From Capsaspora owczarzaki ATCC 30864 (lineage: Eukaryota; Opisthokonta; Filasterea), in assembly GCF_000151315.2 (NCBI RefSeq), contig NW_011887298.1, positions 874,530 to 938,529 on the forward strand: a DNA stretch of 64,000 nt, given 5' to 3'. This document shows, one piece after another, positions 12,086-21,909 of this stretch. The position numbers and the translations under genes were made by a program. Below the pieces are notes generated by a model. That model worked only from the letters and a program-made list of their open reading frames with translations. It was not told the DNA's origin and ran no database searches. Each line of letters opens with the position of its first letter. Positions within the stretch are counted from its first letter, which is position 1.

Positions 12086-12372
12086 CGAGCAAAGGTCGGC
12101 AAAGAAGGGGAAAAGAGTGAGCATTGAATGAAAAACCATTGACTTTTTTTTTTTCATCCCCAACGCAACGCACTTTTGCGCATTCGTATTCCGTCTCTTT
12201 CATCACAGTTCAGTTTGTTTTTTTTTTTTTTTCACTCTTCTCACTCATCGCTCATAAGGTTCTCAAAACGTCCGACTTCCAACTCAGTCCCCGTTCTTCT
12301 TTTTTTTCGGTTTTTTATTTTTTATTTTTTTACCCTTTTTTTTTTTGTGCTGTTCTCTCTGCTTCCGTCATC
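12086..12372. promoter_or_regulatory. Short bidirectional promoter region between XRN1 and AKT
   Basis: Only 287 bp separate the XRN1 start codon (minus) from the AKT start codon (plus), so both promoters and 5' leaders share this interval. It is strongly T-rich on the plus strand (runs near 12145, 12220, 12300 and 12335). No TATA box was identified. A nucleosome-excluding poly-T promoter is inference. Confidence 0.55.
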
Positions 12373-12503
12373 ATGGCTACGACTACCCCGACTGCGAATA
12401 CGACCACTTCGACAGCTCCATTCACCATTGTCAAGGAAGGCCTGTTGTACAAGCGAGGCAAGTAGAAGCAGCAAAACACACACAAAAACACGACAAATAT
12501 TCT

Positions 12504-12539
<36 letters not shown>

Positions 12540-13402
12540 TTCTTGCCTTTGCGGATTGATTGATTCCTGCGATTGTGAGGAGGGGAGCTGTCCGAAGGCC
12601 AGCGCGTTGCCTGTCGCTTCACGTTGTACCATTGAGCATATCTTGTTCATTTGGTCTTGCTCCCTGCTCTGGACCTTCCTCGGCCTCCGCATCGTTTCGG
12701 TTGGGGTTGCACCTTGACGACGTCCAACCTTTAAAAAAAAAAAAAAACCAACAACCACTTTATTTCCATTGAAGGTCAAAGGCGGGGGAATGCGCTGTCC
12801 TGGGGCTTTGTCTGCGCGGCGCGAGATTGGCTATGCGTGGCGTTGCTTGGAAGGACGGGACGCGGGATTGGGGCGGGGAGGGGCGCGAACAAGAACGAAA
12901 AAGGGCGGCTTTTTTTTTTTTTTTTGGTTTTCTCGTATCGATCTAACTCGACCTTTGGCGTCCGCTTGCTTGGAGGCGTGAGTCGAGGTCGGTCGCCTCG
13001 GCATGGGCGGCGCTGCTGTGGTGCTGATGTGAGGCACGCAGCGGATGCCGGTCTGCACGCACTCTGGCCAGCAGCGAAAAACCAGAGTTCAGGAAAGAAA
13101 GGGAAAAAAAAAAAAAAAAAAGCCGCCATTTCGAGTTTTTTATTTTTTTTTATTTCAAAAAAAAACAAGCGGAAGTTTTTTTTTTTTGAAGTTTTTCTTG
13201 TATCACAAGTTTGTCAATCACAACCGAATGCTTCGTCCTCGATACTGGTTTCCAACGAATCGAGCTCTCGTGCGTGCCGAAACTCGCTCTCCTGAGCTCT
13301 GAACTGTCGGTCTTCGGAAGAGCATCGAATTTTTTTTTGTTTTTTTTTTATGGTTTCTTTTTTTCCTGAATTTTTTTTTTCCTTTTCCTTGTTTTTTGTT
13401 CT

Positions 13403-13449
<47 letters not shown>

Positions 13450-15325
13450 GCTTTTCCATCCGATCTGATTGCGATTTTTCGCCTCGATTGAGCAATGATG
13501 CCCTCCTCGACGACAACACTCGAACGGCGTCGAGAGAGGACAAATTGTCGAGTGAGCAACCTGATTGACTGTTCGGAACAACGCACGAAACAGAGCTGAA
13601 GGAGAGGAGGAGAAAGGGGGGGGGGAAATACCACCCCCTGCTAGTCACGCTGGAAAGAATTTACCGTGCACTGACGATGATGACCTGATGACCACGATCA
13701 AGTGAGGTGGGACACAGTGCGTTGGACTGACTTGCTGAAATCTCAATGTCACCAAAAACCCCACACAAACAGGCGAGTTCATCAAGACATGGCGCCCGCG
13801 TTACTTCCAACTGTGCAGCGACGGCTCGTTCCGCGGCTTCAAGGAGTCCAAGCCAGTCGCTGACGAAGAGCCGCTCAACCTGTTCCACGTCTCCAACTGC
13901 CGCATCAAGCTCGCAGACAAGATCAAGAAGACGGCCTTCACCATCACCTTCTTCCAGCTCACCTCGTACATTGAGCGCATCTTTTACACGGAGACCAAGG
14001 AGGACCGCGAGGACTGGATCAAGCACATTCGCTCCATCGCCGACCGGCTCCAGGACGAGCAGGCCAAGTCGCCCGAGCCGTCCGAGGCGTCTGCAGACAA
14101 GAAGCTCAACCTGGAAGACTTTGAGATTCTAAAAGTCCTCGGCCGCGGCACCTTTGGCAAGGTAGTACTTGCCCGCAAGAAGGACACGCGCGAAATTATG
14201 GCCATCAAGATTCTCAAGAAGGAGGTCATCATGGCCAAGGATGAGGTTGCACACACCATGACCGAGAACCGAGTTTTGCAGAAGGTATGCAGGCCGATCT
14301 GTTTGTTTGTGAGATGTTTTGTTACATTTTGTGCACTCATTTTTTATTTTTATTTTTTTTTTGGCTGTCCTCTTTGTGTGTTCTGCCACATCGCAGGTTC
14401 GCCATCCTTTCCTCACAGAACTAAAATATAGCTTCCAAACGGAGGATCGACTGTGCTTTGTCATGGAGTACGTCAACGGAGGAGAGCTCTTCTTCCATCT
14501 CTCGCGTGAGCGCAAGTTCCCAGAGGAGCGTGCCAAGTTCTACGCTGCCGAAATCCTCTTGGCAATCACGCATCTTCACGACCTAGACATTGTTTACAGA
14601 GATTTGAAGGTAGGGCTCGCTACAAGTCGTCAGCTGAGGGTTTTTTTTTTCTGTGTTTTGCTCACTGTTTTCTGTCTCCCTTTCACCCCCCCCCCCACCT
14701 TCTTCTCATTTAGCTCGAAAATTTGCTCATCGACAAGGAGGGCCACATCAAGATTACCGACTTTGGTCTGTGCAAGGAAGATGTCGGCTTTGGAAACACG
14801 ACCAAGACCTTCTGCGGCACGCCCGAATATTTGGCACCCGAGGTGCTCGAGGACAACGACTATGGCCGCGCAGTGGACTGGTGGGGCCTTGGTGTTGTCT
14901 TGTACGAGATGCTCTGCGGCCACCTGCCCTTCTACAACCGCGACCACGAGGTGCTCTTTGAGCTCATCCTCAAGGAGGAGATCAAGTTCCCTTCGTCCCT
15001 CAGCCCTGCCGCTGCCTCGCTCCTGGCGCAATTGTTGCAAAAGGATCCCAAGAACCGCCTCGGCAATGGAACGCGCGACGGCCGCGAGATTATGGAGCAT
15101 CCCTTCTTTGCCAACATCAACTTTGACGACATGTACAACCGTCGCGTGCCTCCGCCCTTCCTGCCCAAGGTTGCATCGGATATCGACACGAGCAACTTTG
15201 ACGCCGACTTTACTTCGGAATCCACGCAACTCACCCCGCCAGAAGAGAGTGCGCTGAGAAAGACTGCTGACGCTGAGTTCCAGAACTTTACCTTTGTCGC
15301 CGACAGCACATTGAAGCAGCAGTAA
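12373..15325 (+). CDS. AKT: RAC/AKT serine-threonine protein kinase
   Basis: AGC kinase acting downstream of PI3K and recruited to membranes through its PH domain. Exons 12373-12457, 13773-14284, 14397-14609 and 14714-15325 give 473 aa with consistent phases; human AKT1 is 480. The PH domain (about residues 18-120) has [20 protein letters not shown], matching the phosphoinositide-binding Lys and Arg of AKT. The kinase domain (about 146-404) has [22 protein letters not shown] and TDFGLCK, and an activation loop [14 protein letters not shown] with the PDK1-site Thr. The C-terminal hydrophobic motif FQNFTF supplies the TORC2-type site, with Thr as phospho-acceptor. Intron 1 is about 1.3 kb, far longer than the others, rich in homopolymers, and starts with GC rather than GT. 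Divergent from XRN1. Confidence 0.95.
12458..12459 (+). other. Non-canonical GC splice donor of AKT intron 1
   Basis: Exon 1 ends AAGCGAG and is followed by GCAAGT. Joining here to the acceptor AG at 13771-13772 restores Arg-Gly-Glu-Phe-Ile-Lys, exactly the AKT PH-domain sequence. The downstream GT in the same string gives the wrong residues. Apart from the C this is a strong U2-type donor consensus, as is usual for GC-AG introns. Confidence 0.8.
12507..13448 (+). repeat. Homopolymer tracts in AKT intron 1
   Basis: Uninterrupted T runs include about 30 nt at 12507-12536 and about 42 nt at 13407-13448, with several A or T runs of 14-18 nt between. Similar tracts occur in other introns and leaders of the window. 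They are on the sense strand but too far upstream to be the polypyrimidine tract for the acceptor at 13771. Confidence 0.85.
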
Positions 15326-15905
15326 AGAAAAAAACCGCAAAGGCATGACGACGCATGTTACAACACTCACAAAAAAAAGCAAGCCAAGTCTACTCTTCCC
15401 CCTCCCTCCCTCTCCCAAGCGAAAAAAAAAAATCGAAAAAAAAAAAGTTCTAGCGCTTGATTTCTGCTTTTTCTCAATGCAAAGAACTTTGCTCTGCCCT
15501 TGATGGACATTATGTTGCATGTTTATCGCTGTTGCTGTTGATTGTGTTGTTGTTGTTGTTGTTGTTTTTGTTTTTGTGTGTCTGGGTTGCGCTCTCACCT
15601 AGCGTGAACTGACCGGCTTCGTTTCTGTATCTCTTTGCATGCTGTTGCTTTCTGTGTTCCTCCCGCTTCCTTTTTGCCTTTATTTCAGTGTGTCTGTTTT
15701 GTTGCAAATCCATTGTGTCAATCATCATCTGAGTTGTTTCGAACTGGGTTTTTGTTTTTGTTTGTTTGTTTGTTTTTCCATCGCATCATCCACATTGTTG
15801 AATCCAAACACCGACCCTCGTCGTGCTTGTCTCATTGAGTCATCCACTCCGATCTGCCATCGACTCTCAGCCAAGCTCAGTCTCTGAAAAAAAAAAAACA
15901 ATCGC
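15326..15905. other. Intergenic: AKT 3' flank and RELCH leader
   Basis: No supported gene. The segment is T/G-rich, with a TTG-repeat run near 15530-15575 and GTTT repeats near 15755-15775. A run of twelve A's ends just before the RELCH start codon. It must hold the AKT polyadenylation signals and the RELCH promoter, neither of which I can place. Confidence 0.45.
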
Positions 15906-16260
15906 ATGTCCCAGCCATCTGCGGACTCGGTCGCCGAATGGCTCCTCGCGCGGCAGTTCCACCTGACTGCGCTCGAGCTGCACATGGAGCTCGTTGAGAG
16001 TGGCAGTCGCGATGTGCCTGCCCTCAGCCAGTTCATGGCCTCGCTCGACGCAACCAGCGCGCGAAACGCACCAGGTGTTCCAGGTGAGAAAAGGGCAATC
16101 CAATTCCAGCCAAAACGCCGACAGCCTCGCCAGAACAGCGATTTGCCGGACCTTCCCGAGCTGCATTGCGCGTTTGGTGAATGCGTCAACGTTCGTTCTT
16201 TGGTGCTGTCGTTGGCTTGTTTCTCTTGACTCTGCCAAAGGCTGACCTCGATCAAAGAAC

Positions 16261-16305
<45 letters not shown>

Positions 16306-19300
16306 AAAATTCAAAAGCAAAAAACGAGATCTCACATTCTTGGATTCGAGGAGTGGGCAAAAAAAGTGGTCGAGACCGAAAGTGAAGAATGAAGCGAGTA
16401 GATCACGATTCCGGTGGCGCTGGGTCGGAGCGGCAACCGGGAAGCGGTCGTTTTGGGACGGAGAAGAGCTGGAAGTGTGCTGACGTTTTGCTCTCACTCT
16501 GCATCATAGTGGCGCGGGCAAGCCAGGCAGCTGCAATGCAACAGCACGCTGCAATCGACGAGCTGTACACAAACATGGAGCAGCAAGACCTGCTGCAGGA
16601 GAAGGAGGAGCGGCTGGCCGTGGTCGAGTTTGAGCTGCGAACCGCGCAAGACTCCATCAAGGCGCTCAAGGAGTCGATCGCACTCACGGCCAGCAACAAC
16701 GCTGGTGGCGCACCCAGCCAGCTGCATCTCAACCTGCCGGCAGTGGACGACGAAGCGCGGCTCCGGTCGCCAATCAAGCCCTACGAGCAGCGCGCGCTCA
16801 ACTACCTCGTCAACACGTACCTCCTCGAGGCCAGCTACCGTCTCACATCCATTACCTTCTCCGATGAGGTGACAAACCAGAATGTCGAGAGCTGGGAGGA
16901 TGTCGGCGCCAACATGGACCAGCCGCCGCGACTGCTCGAAATCTTCCGCCGTCTGTACAGCCACGTCTCGTTCAAGGAACAGGGCAAGTCGCAGCTCTCG
17001 AGTCTGGAAACGGAGGTAGATTCCTTGCGATCCGAACTCGCTGCGGCCAAGGCCTCCATCAAGAAGCTGGCCGCGGAGAACACCCAGCTCAAAAGCCGGG
17101 TGCAAGCAGGGCCCAGTGTGGCTGCCCCCGTCGCTGCCAAGAATCCCGACGAGTTGCCAGCTGCTCGGAAGGTAGGGCGGTGTAGCGGACTGTGTTGTGA
17201 CTGGTGTATTCTGTGTTGCGCCTCCTCATCTGTTTGACCGTTTTGGTTTTGTTTTGGTTTGTTTGTTTTGGTGTTGTTTTGTGTTCTTGGCTCTCTCATT
17301 TCTGCCATGGCAGCTCGTACTCCCCCAAACCCCCATCCACAGCCGACTTCTTGGCGCTCTCCAAAAGGACTCTTCGTCGCGCATCAATATCGAGATCGCT
17401 TCCGTTCCGGACGACAGCGAAGGCCTGGTTTGGGTGCTTGGTCGCTCACTTCCGAATGTCGTTCCGAACGTTCTGCTCAACAAGCGAGAGGTACGGTCAT
17501 AACACGTGTCAGGTTGCTGTTCTATTGGTGAGAGGTGAAGGAGGCAAAGTGCTGTCGTGTGCTGAAGCTGACCGTTGGGCGTCTTCGGCACAATTTCAAT
17601 CTAGGAATTGGTTCCGCTGATCCTGGCCGGTATTCGCCTGCATCCCGACAAGCCCGCAAGAGAAGCCCTGCTGAATCAGCTGTTCAGCCTGGTCAAAAAG
17701 CCAGAGCCGACCCAACGCGCCGTCATTGTGAGTGGCTGCTCTTCGCTTGCCGCATGCCTGCCAGACGCCCGAATTGCGAGCGAGTTTTTGCCCCAAGCAT
17801 GGGAGTTGGTAGCAAACAAGTACGTGGAGCGTCGCATCTTGGTGGCCGACTTGTGCGGCGCGATTGCTCCGTTCTTGGCGCCTAAATTCCGCGAGGCGGC
17901 GCTCTTGGACAACTTGAAAACCTTGCTGGAAGACAAGAGTGAGGAGGTGCGCGAGGCAGCTGTCAAGTCGTTTGCGCTCACTGTCTCCGTCATGGGCACG
18001 AGCACATCGGCAGCAGCGTGCTTGGAGAAGATCCAGAGCATGCTGCTGACTGCCTTGAAAGATCCGGTGGACAAGGTCGTCGCCGTCTCGCGGCAGCAGC
18101 TGCTCCCCGCCTTTTGCGAGTGGAGCGCGGAACTTGGTGTGCTGCAGTCCAAGTTTGGAACGTCGCTCCTCCAGAACGTCACCAAAGCCATCAGCTCGGA
18201 CGGTCGCCGTCAACTGGCTGACACTTCCGTCATGGAGATGGAGCTCACTTTCGGCGTCGTCCGAATGGTCCTCCCATTCTTGTTTTACCACGTCATCAGG
18301 ACATCGCCGTTCTATGTTCCGGCGACCTTCACCCAGCCTCCCGCACATCTCGCCGCGGAGGCGAACGGCGAACCTGCGCCACCGACTGCCGCTGGCTCGG
18401 AAGAAGTTGATCTCTTCCACTTGGATCTTCTTCTTGGCGACGATGCAACTGCATCCAAGTACCGCACGCAGCTCGACACCTTCATTGCTCAGCACGCTGT
18501 CGCGCCCGAGTCGCTCAAGCACAATGCCAGCTTCTGGCCTGCCCTGAACTGGATGGTTGAGACCTTGTAAGTGTGTGTTTTTGAACAGCAGCGTTTCATT
18601 GCTGGTTGTCGCGATTTGTGCCATTTTCCCTTGATTCTTGTTTCTTGTTTCTTTTCTGTTTTCTTATCTTCTGACCTGCTTTGTTTACTCTTTGCACAGC
18701 ATTCCTAATCTGTTGAGCATTGCCGTCTCGGTGGACATTTCCAACGCTTCGTGCGTCCGTGATCTAGTGCTGGCTATTTCACGCCTTGTGAAGATATTTG
18801 GAAGTGCATTTGCGCTGCAAGTCGTCAAGCCGCTTTTCTTGCAAGTGTTGAATGCATCTGCCTCCAACGAGGTTGAGCTGCTTGCGCGTACGTTGACCGA
18901 GTTCTATTTGACTGGTGAAAATTCGTTGATGTCGACTGATCCTGTTTTTTTTTTTTTTTTGTTTGTTTGTTTGTTTGTTTTTGCATCTGCCCCACCCTCG
19001 CGCTCTCTCTAGTTCGAACGCGTCGCACGCGTACCCTTTCCATCTACGTTCAAGGCGTGCTGGCCGCATTGCCCGAGCCTGTGGCCAAGCCAGAAGTGTT
19101 GAACTACATCAAGCAGCTGACTCTGAATGTTGCCCTGCAACAGGGTCAGTGGCTGCTTGACCAGATGCCCGCCTTGACCGCCGTCGTTGCCGATCTGTGG
19201 TATGTCTCCGATGCGTGTCGGTTGTGTTTGCTTGGGGTTTGTGTTTGTGTGTGTTTCCGCGTGTCTTCGTGTGATGTTTCTCATTTGCTCCGTTCCTTGG

Positions 19301-20638
19301 CTCCGGGCAGCGAACATCGCATTTTTGTCAAGGAGATGGTCGAGATCATGTGGGATTTGTTGGTACATCCGACGCTGGCCGTACGCTTGTGCATCGTGGA
19401 GGTTTTCCGTGTGTTGGTCAAATTTGTCGACCCGCAAACCACCGCCAAGCGAGTCCTGCCTGCTCTTATTACGCTTTCATCTGATCCCGAACCGTACGAC
19501 CGAATTGCTGCGCTTGTGTGGAGATGCGTGCAACGGCGTGTTGACTCATCGTTATTTGTTTGTTTGTCTGTTGGTTGGTCTTTGTTGTTTGTTTGGGGTT
19601 TGTTTCATCAACCGCTGTTTTGCAGAGAGGTACGACACGCCAGTATCGCCACGTTTGGCTCCATCGCAATCAGCAGCCCTGAAAAGCCTATTGTGGAAAA
19701 GGTCAAGATGCAATTCCTCACGCTTCTGGAAGACCCCGACCGAACGATTGCTGTTGAGGTTCTCAACACCTTCCGCGCAATCATTCCGCAAGCTGAGCCT
19801 CAATTCCGCGATGAATGTGAGTGCATCTAGGAGGGGGAATTGACTGTTGGACATTTGCGTTTCTTTTATTGTTCGGCGACTGACCATGCTTTGGTTCATT
19901 TGGGCTCTCCTCCCCCCCTTCTCTGACTGGCTCTGTAGTCATCATCCACCGAGTTTGTCTCATGTCAACCAGTTTGGGCGAAGATCGCACCAACGCGGCG
20001 ACGCCGAACATTCTCGAGCCTGCCGAGCTGCGAGCTCGTGCGGGTGTAGCAACCGCACTTCTTGATGCCATGAAGGCAACGCTGCAATGCTGTGAGGCTT
20101 GCGCTCGCTTGGTCTTGTTTTGTTGTTGCTGGAAGAGTTTCTTCTCATGTTTTCTGGTTGATTCTCCACAGTCATCGCCGACGAGATCATTGCTGACGGT
20201 GTGGCTCCCGCAATTCGGCAATTGCGCAAGGCCGTGACATTGTTTTCTGATTCGCAACGCGAAGACTTGGATCGGTTGATTGCTGAGTGTGATGCCAAGA
20301 TTATGGCTCGCAATTCTTTGAGGTAATCAAATCTTGACTTATTGTTGGATGACTGGCCTTCTGGTGACGACTGTCTCACTTCTCTTGACAGCTTAAAGAG
20401 CGAGGATTCGACCCGCAACAAGCTCATCAAGGGCCTCATTGCCGCTGCCAAGAACGAGCCAATGCCACCGTCCCGCCCATCTGCCCCTTCCGTTAGCTCG
20501 TACACGGCCGGCGCAGGCACGGGCAATCTCAGCATCACCACTTCATCCGGTGGCCCTGTGCCCGTGACGCAAACGAATGCCGTGCAAGAGAACAAGGCGC
20601 TCAAGAGCATGACTGATCTCTTCCGTCGCAACAAGTAA
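15906..20638 (+). CDS. RELCH: LisH / coiled-coil / HEAT-repeat protein RELCH (KIAA1468-like)
   Basis: In animals RELCH binds Rab11 and OSBP and promotes cholesterol transfer from recycling endosomes to the trans-Golgi. Exons: 15906-16083, 16510-17171, 17314-17490, 17605-18566, 18700-18887 (or to 18914), 19013-19199, 19311-19493, 19626-19816, 19939-20091, 20172-20322, 20392-20638; about 1092 aa with consistent phases. The N-terminus has a LisH-type motif (EWLLARQFHLTALELHMEL). Coiled coil follows (KEERLAVVEFELRTAQ), then the family block RALNYLVNTYLLEASYRLTS with FSDE and W-DVG. The rest is HEAT-like helices, with LITLSSDPEPEVRHASIATF and VKMQFLTLLEDPDR matching human RELCH by memory. Exon 5 has two possible donors 27 nt apart that give the same phase, so alternative splicing is possible. 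It ends in a Ser/Thr-rich tail. Confidence 0.9.
16265..16304 (+). repeat. Poly-A tract (about 40 nt) in RELCH intron 1
   Basis: An uninterrupted A run lies on the sense strand of the first RELCH intron. Unlike most tracts in the window, which are T on the sense strand, this one is inverted. No flanking target-site duplication or SINE-like body is obvious, so I do not call it a retroposon tail. Confidence 0.85.
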
Positions 20639-20739
20639 CACTCTCCGTGCCTTCCCGACTTTTTTTCCTGTTTGATCGGGTTGACAACAATCCAGTGTGT
20701 TTGATACTCCTACACCTCGTCATGTTTGCAGAAGTAAAT

Positions 20740-21190
20740 TTCAAATGCAATACAGAACGAGAGAAAATTTGGTGCTGTTCAGATTTGGGAATCCACCACG
20801 GAAGCCATCTTTGCGATGACCACAGATAAGATTCGGCAGAGGAAGACGAGCCGCACAGGATCACCGCGACACGTCCACTGGTGCTGTTGCCCAATGCGTG
20901 CAGTCCAGCGAGCGTTGAACGAAAAGGGGCGTCACTGGCATGACGATAGCTCTCGTCCAGCTCATCGATGATGAGGAGCACCCTGAGGTTCAAATCCCGC
21001 AACTGGTCGAGCAGGACGTTGTGTGCACACCTGTCGTCGCACTGCCGCAGTACCTCATCAGGGGCGCCCAGAGCTTGGAGAATGGCAGAGAATGCGCCAT
21101 GGCGATGATTCAGCGCATGATTTGGATTCGCGGCACCAGTGTAGTTGATGTAGTGGAAGAACACTCGGCCAGAGCTGTCCCGTCGTGTAC
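20740..21190 (-). pseudogene. P-loop NTPase fragment (Walker B region only)
   Basis: An open minus-strand frame carries SGRVFFHYINYTG, then a helix-rich stretch and the hydrophobic strand plus acidic motif LRVLLIIDELDES, typical of Walker B in STAND/AAA-type NTPases. A sensor-like strand follows (GRVAVILCGSSSS). This arrangement recalls NTPase domains of Crinkler-like and NLR-like proteins, but that is inference. No Walker A (GxxxxGK) lies upstream before the frame closes, and no clear gene end follows: the frame runs into the antisense of the RELCH 3' end. It is most likely a decayed or partial copy. It lies on the same strand as the coiled-coil frame and the LRR gene upstream. Confidence 0.45.
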
Positions 21191-21297
21191 CAGAGGTCTA
21201 GGGTCGTGGCTCAATAACTCTTTTGTTTATTCACTATTTTAAAGCAGGGTGGCCGACTTCAAACATCGTGTTCCTACTTTGGGATGTCGCTCTACAT

Positions 21298-21780
21298 CTA
21301 TTCATGATCACCGTCATAGTCATCTTCATAATCATCATCATACCCCTCGACAGCAAGTTCGGAGCGCAGTTGTTGAAGCTCCTGCTCTTTGACAACAAGC
21401 ATCTGATCTTTGGCAGCAATCATCTGATCTTTGACAGCAATCATCTGATCTTTGGCAGCGAGCATCTGTTCTTTGGCAGCGAGCATCTGGTCTTTGGTAG
21501 CGAGCATCTGGTCTTTGGTAGCGAGCATCTGGTCTTTGGCAGCCAACTCCAGGTTTTTGACAGCCAGCTCGGAGCGGAATCGCAGAGTTTCAGTCGGAAG
21601 AGTGACTGAAGTTTGAGACTCGGTGTATTTCCGAGCACGAACAGCAGTCCGCTGGCTGTTCAGTGAAGGTTGAGACTCGGTGTATTCCCGAGCGTATTCC
21701 CGAACAGCAGTCCACTGGCTGTCCAGCTCCCTACTCGCAAACCGATTTTCGCCACAACAAGTGAATGGTTTGCTTTTCAA
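21298..21780 (-). pseudogene. Heptad-repeat coiled-coil reading frame, probable gene fragment
   Basis: The open frame has no ATG at its beginning; the first Met is inside the repeat. Its core is about eight to nine tandem heptapeptides of the type AAKDQML (variants ATKDQML, AAKEQML, AVKDQMI), preceded by two diverged copies of a longer unit containing TAVR and YTESQ. It ends with an acidic tail (EGYDDDYEDDYDGDHE) and a stop. A long parallel coiled coil is predicted from the periodicity. It may be an exon of a larger gene whose other exons I cannot join in phase, or a relic. The function is unknown. Confidence 0.4.
21410..21560 (-). repeat. 21-bp tandem repeat encoding AAKDQML heptads
   Basis: Consecutive 21-bp units differ at only a few bases (plus-strand form GAGCATCTGGTCTTTGG with a variable ending). 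High identity between units suggests recent slippage or unequal crossover within a coding coiled coil. Confidence 0.85.
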
Positions 21781-21909
21781 CTGACTTCATACGACAATTC
21801 AATAAACATGCAAAGTCCTACTTCAGCTTGCAAGTGGTATTGCCCGATCGCCGGAGCGCAGAGACTCCAACCTCGGTCAAGTAATTCGTACCCAAGCTAG
21901 TGTTGTCGG

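Noticed and set aside
16265-16304. Poly-A tract as the tail of a LINE or SINE insertion
   Set aside because: No element body, promoter boxes or target-site duplication could be found next to it, and similar tracts occur everywhere in the window.
20985-21005. GGTTCAAATCCCGC resembling a tRNA T-arm
   Set aside because: It is in the frame of the NTPase fragment and no other tRNA arms are present.
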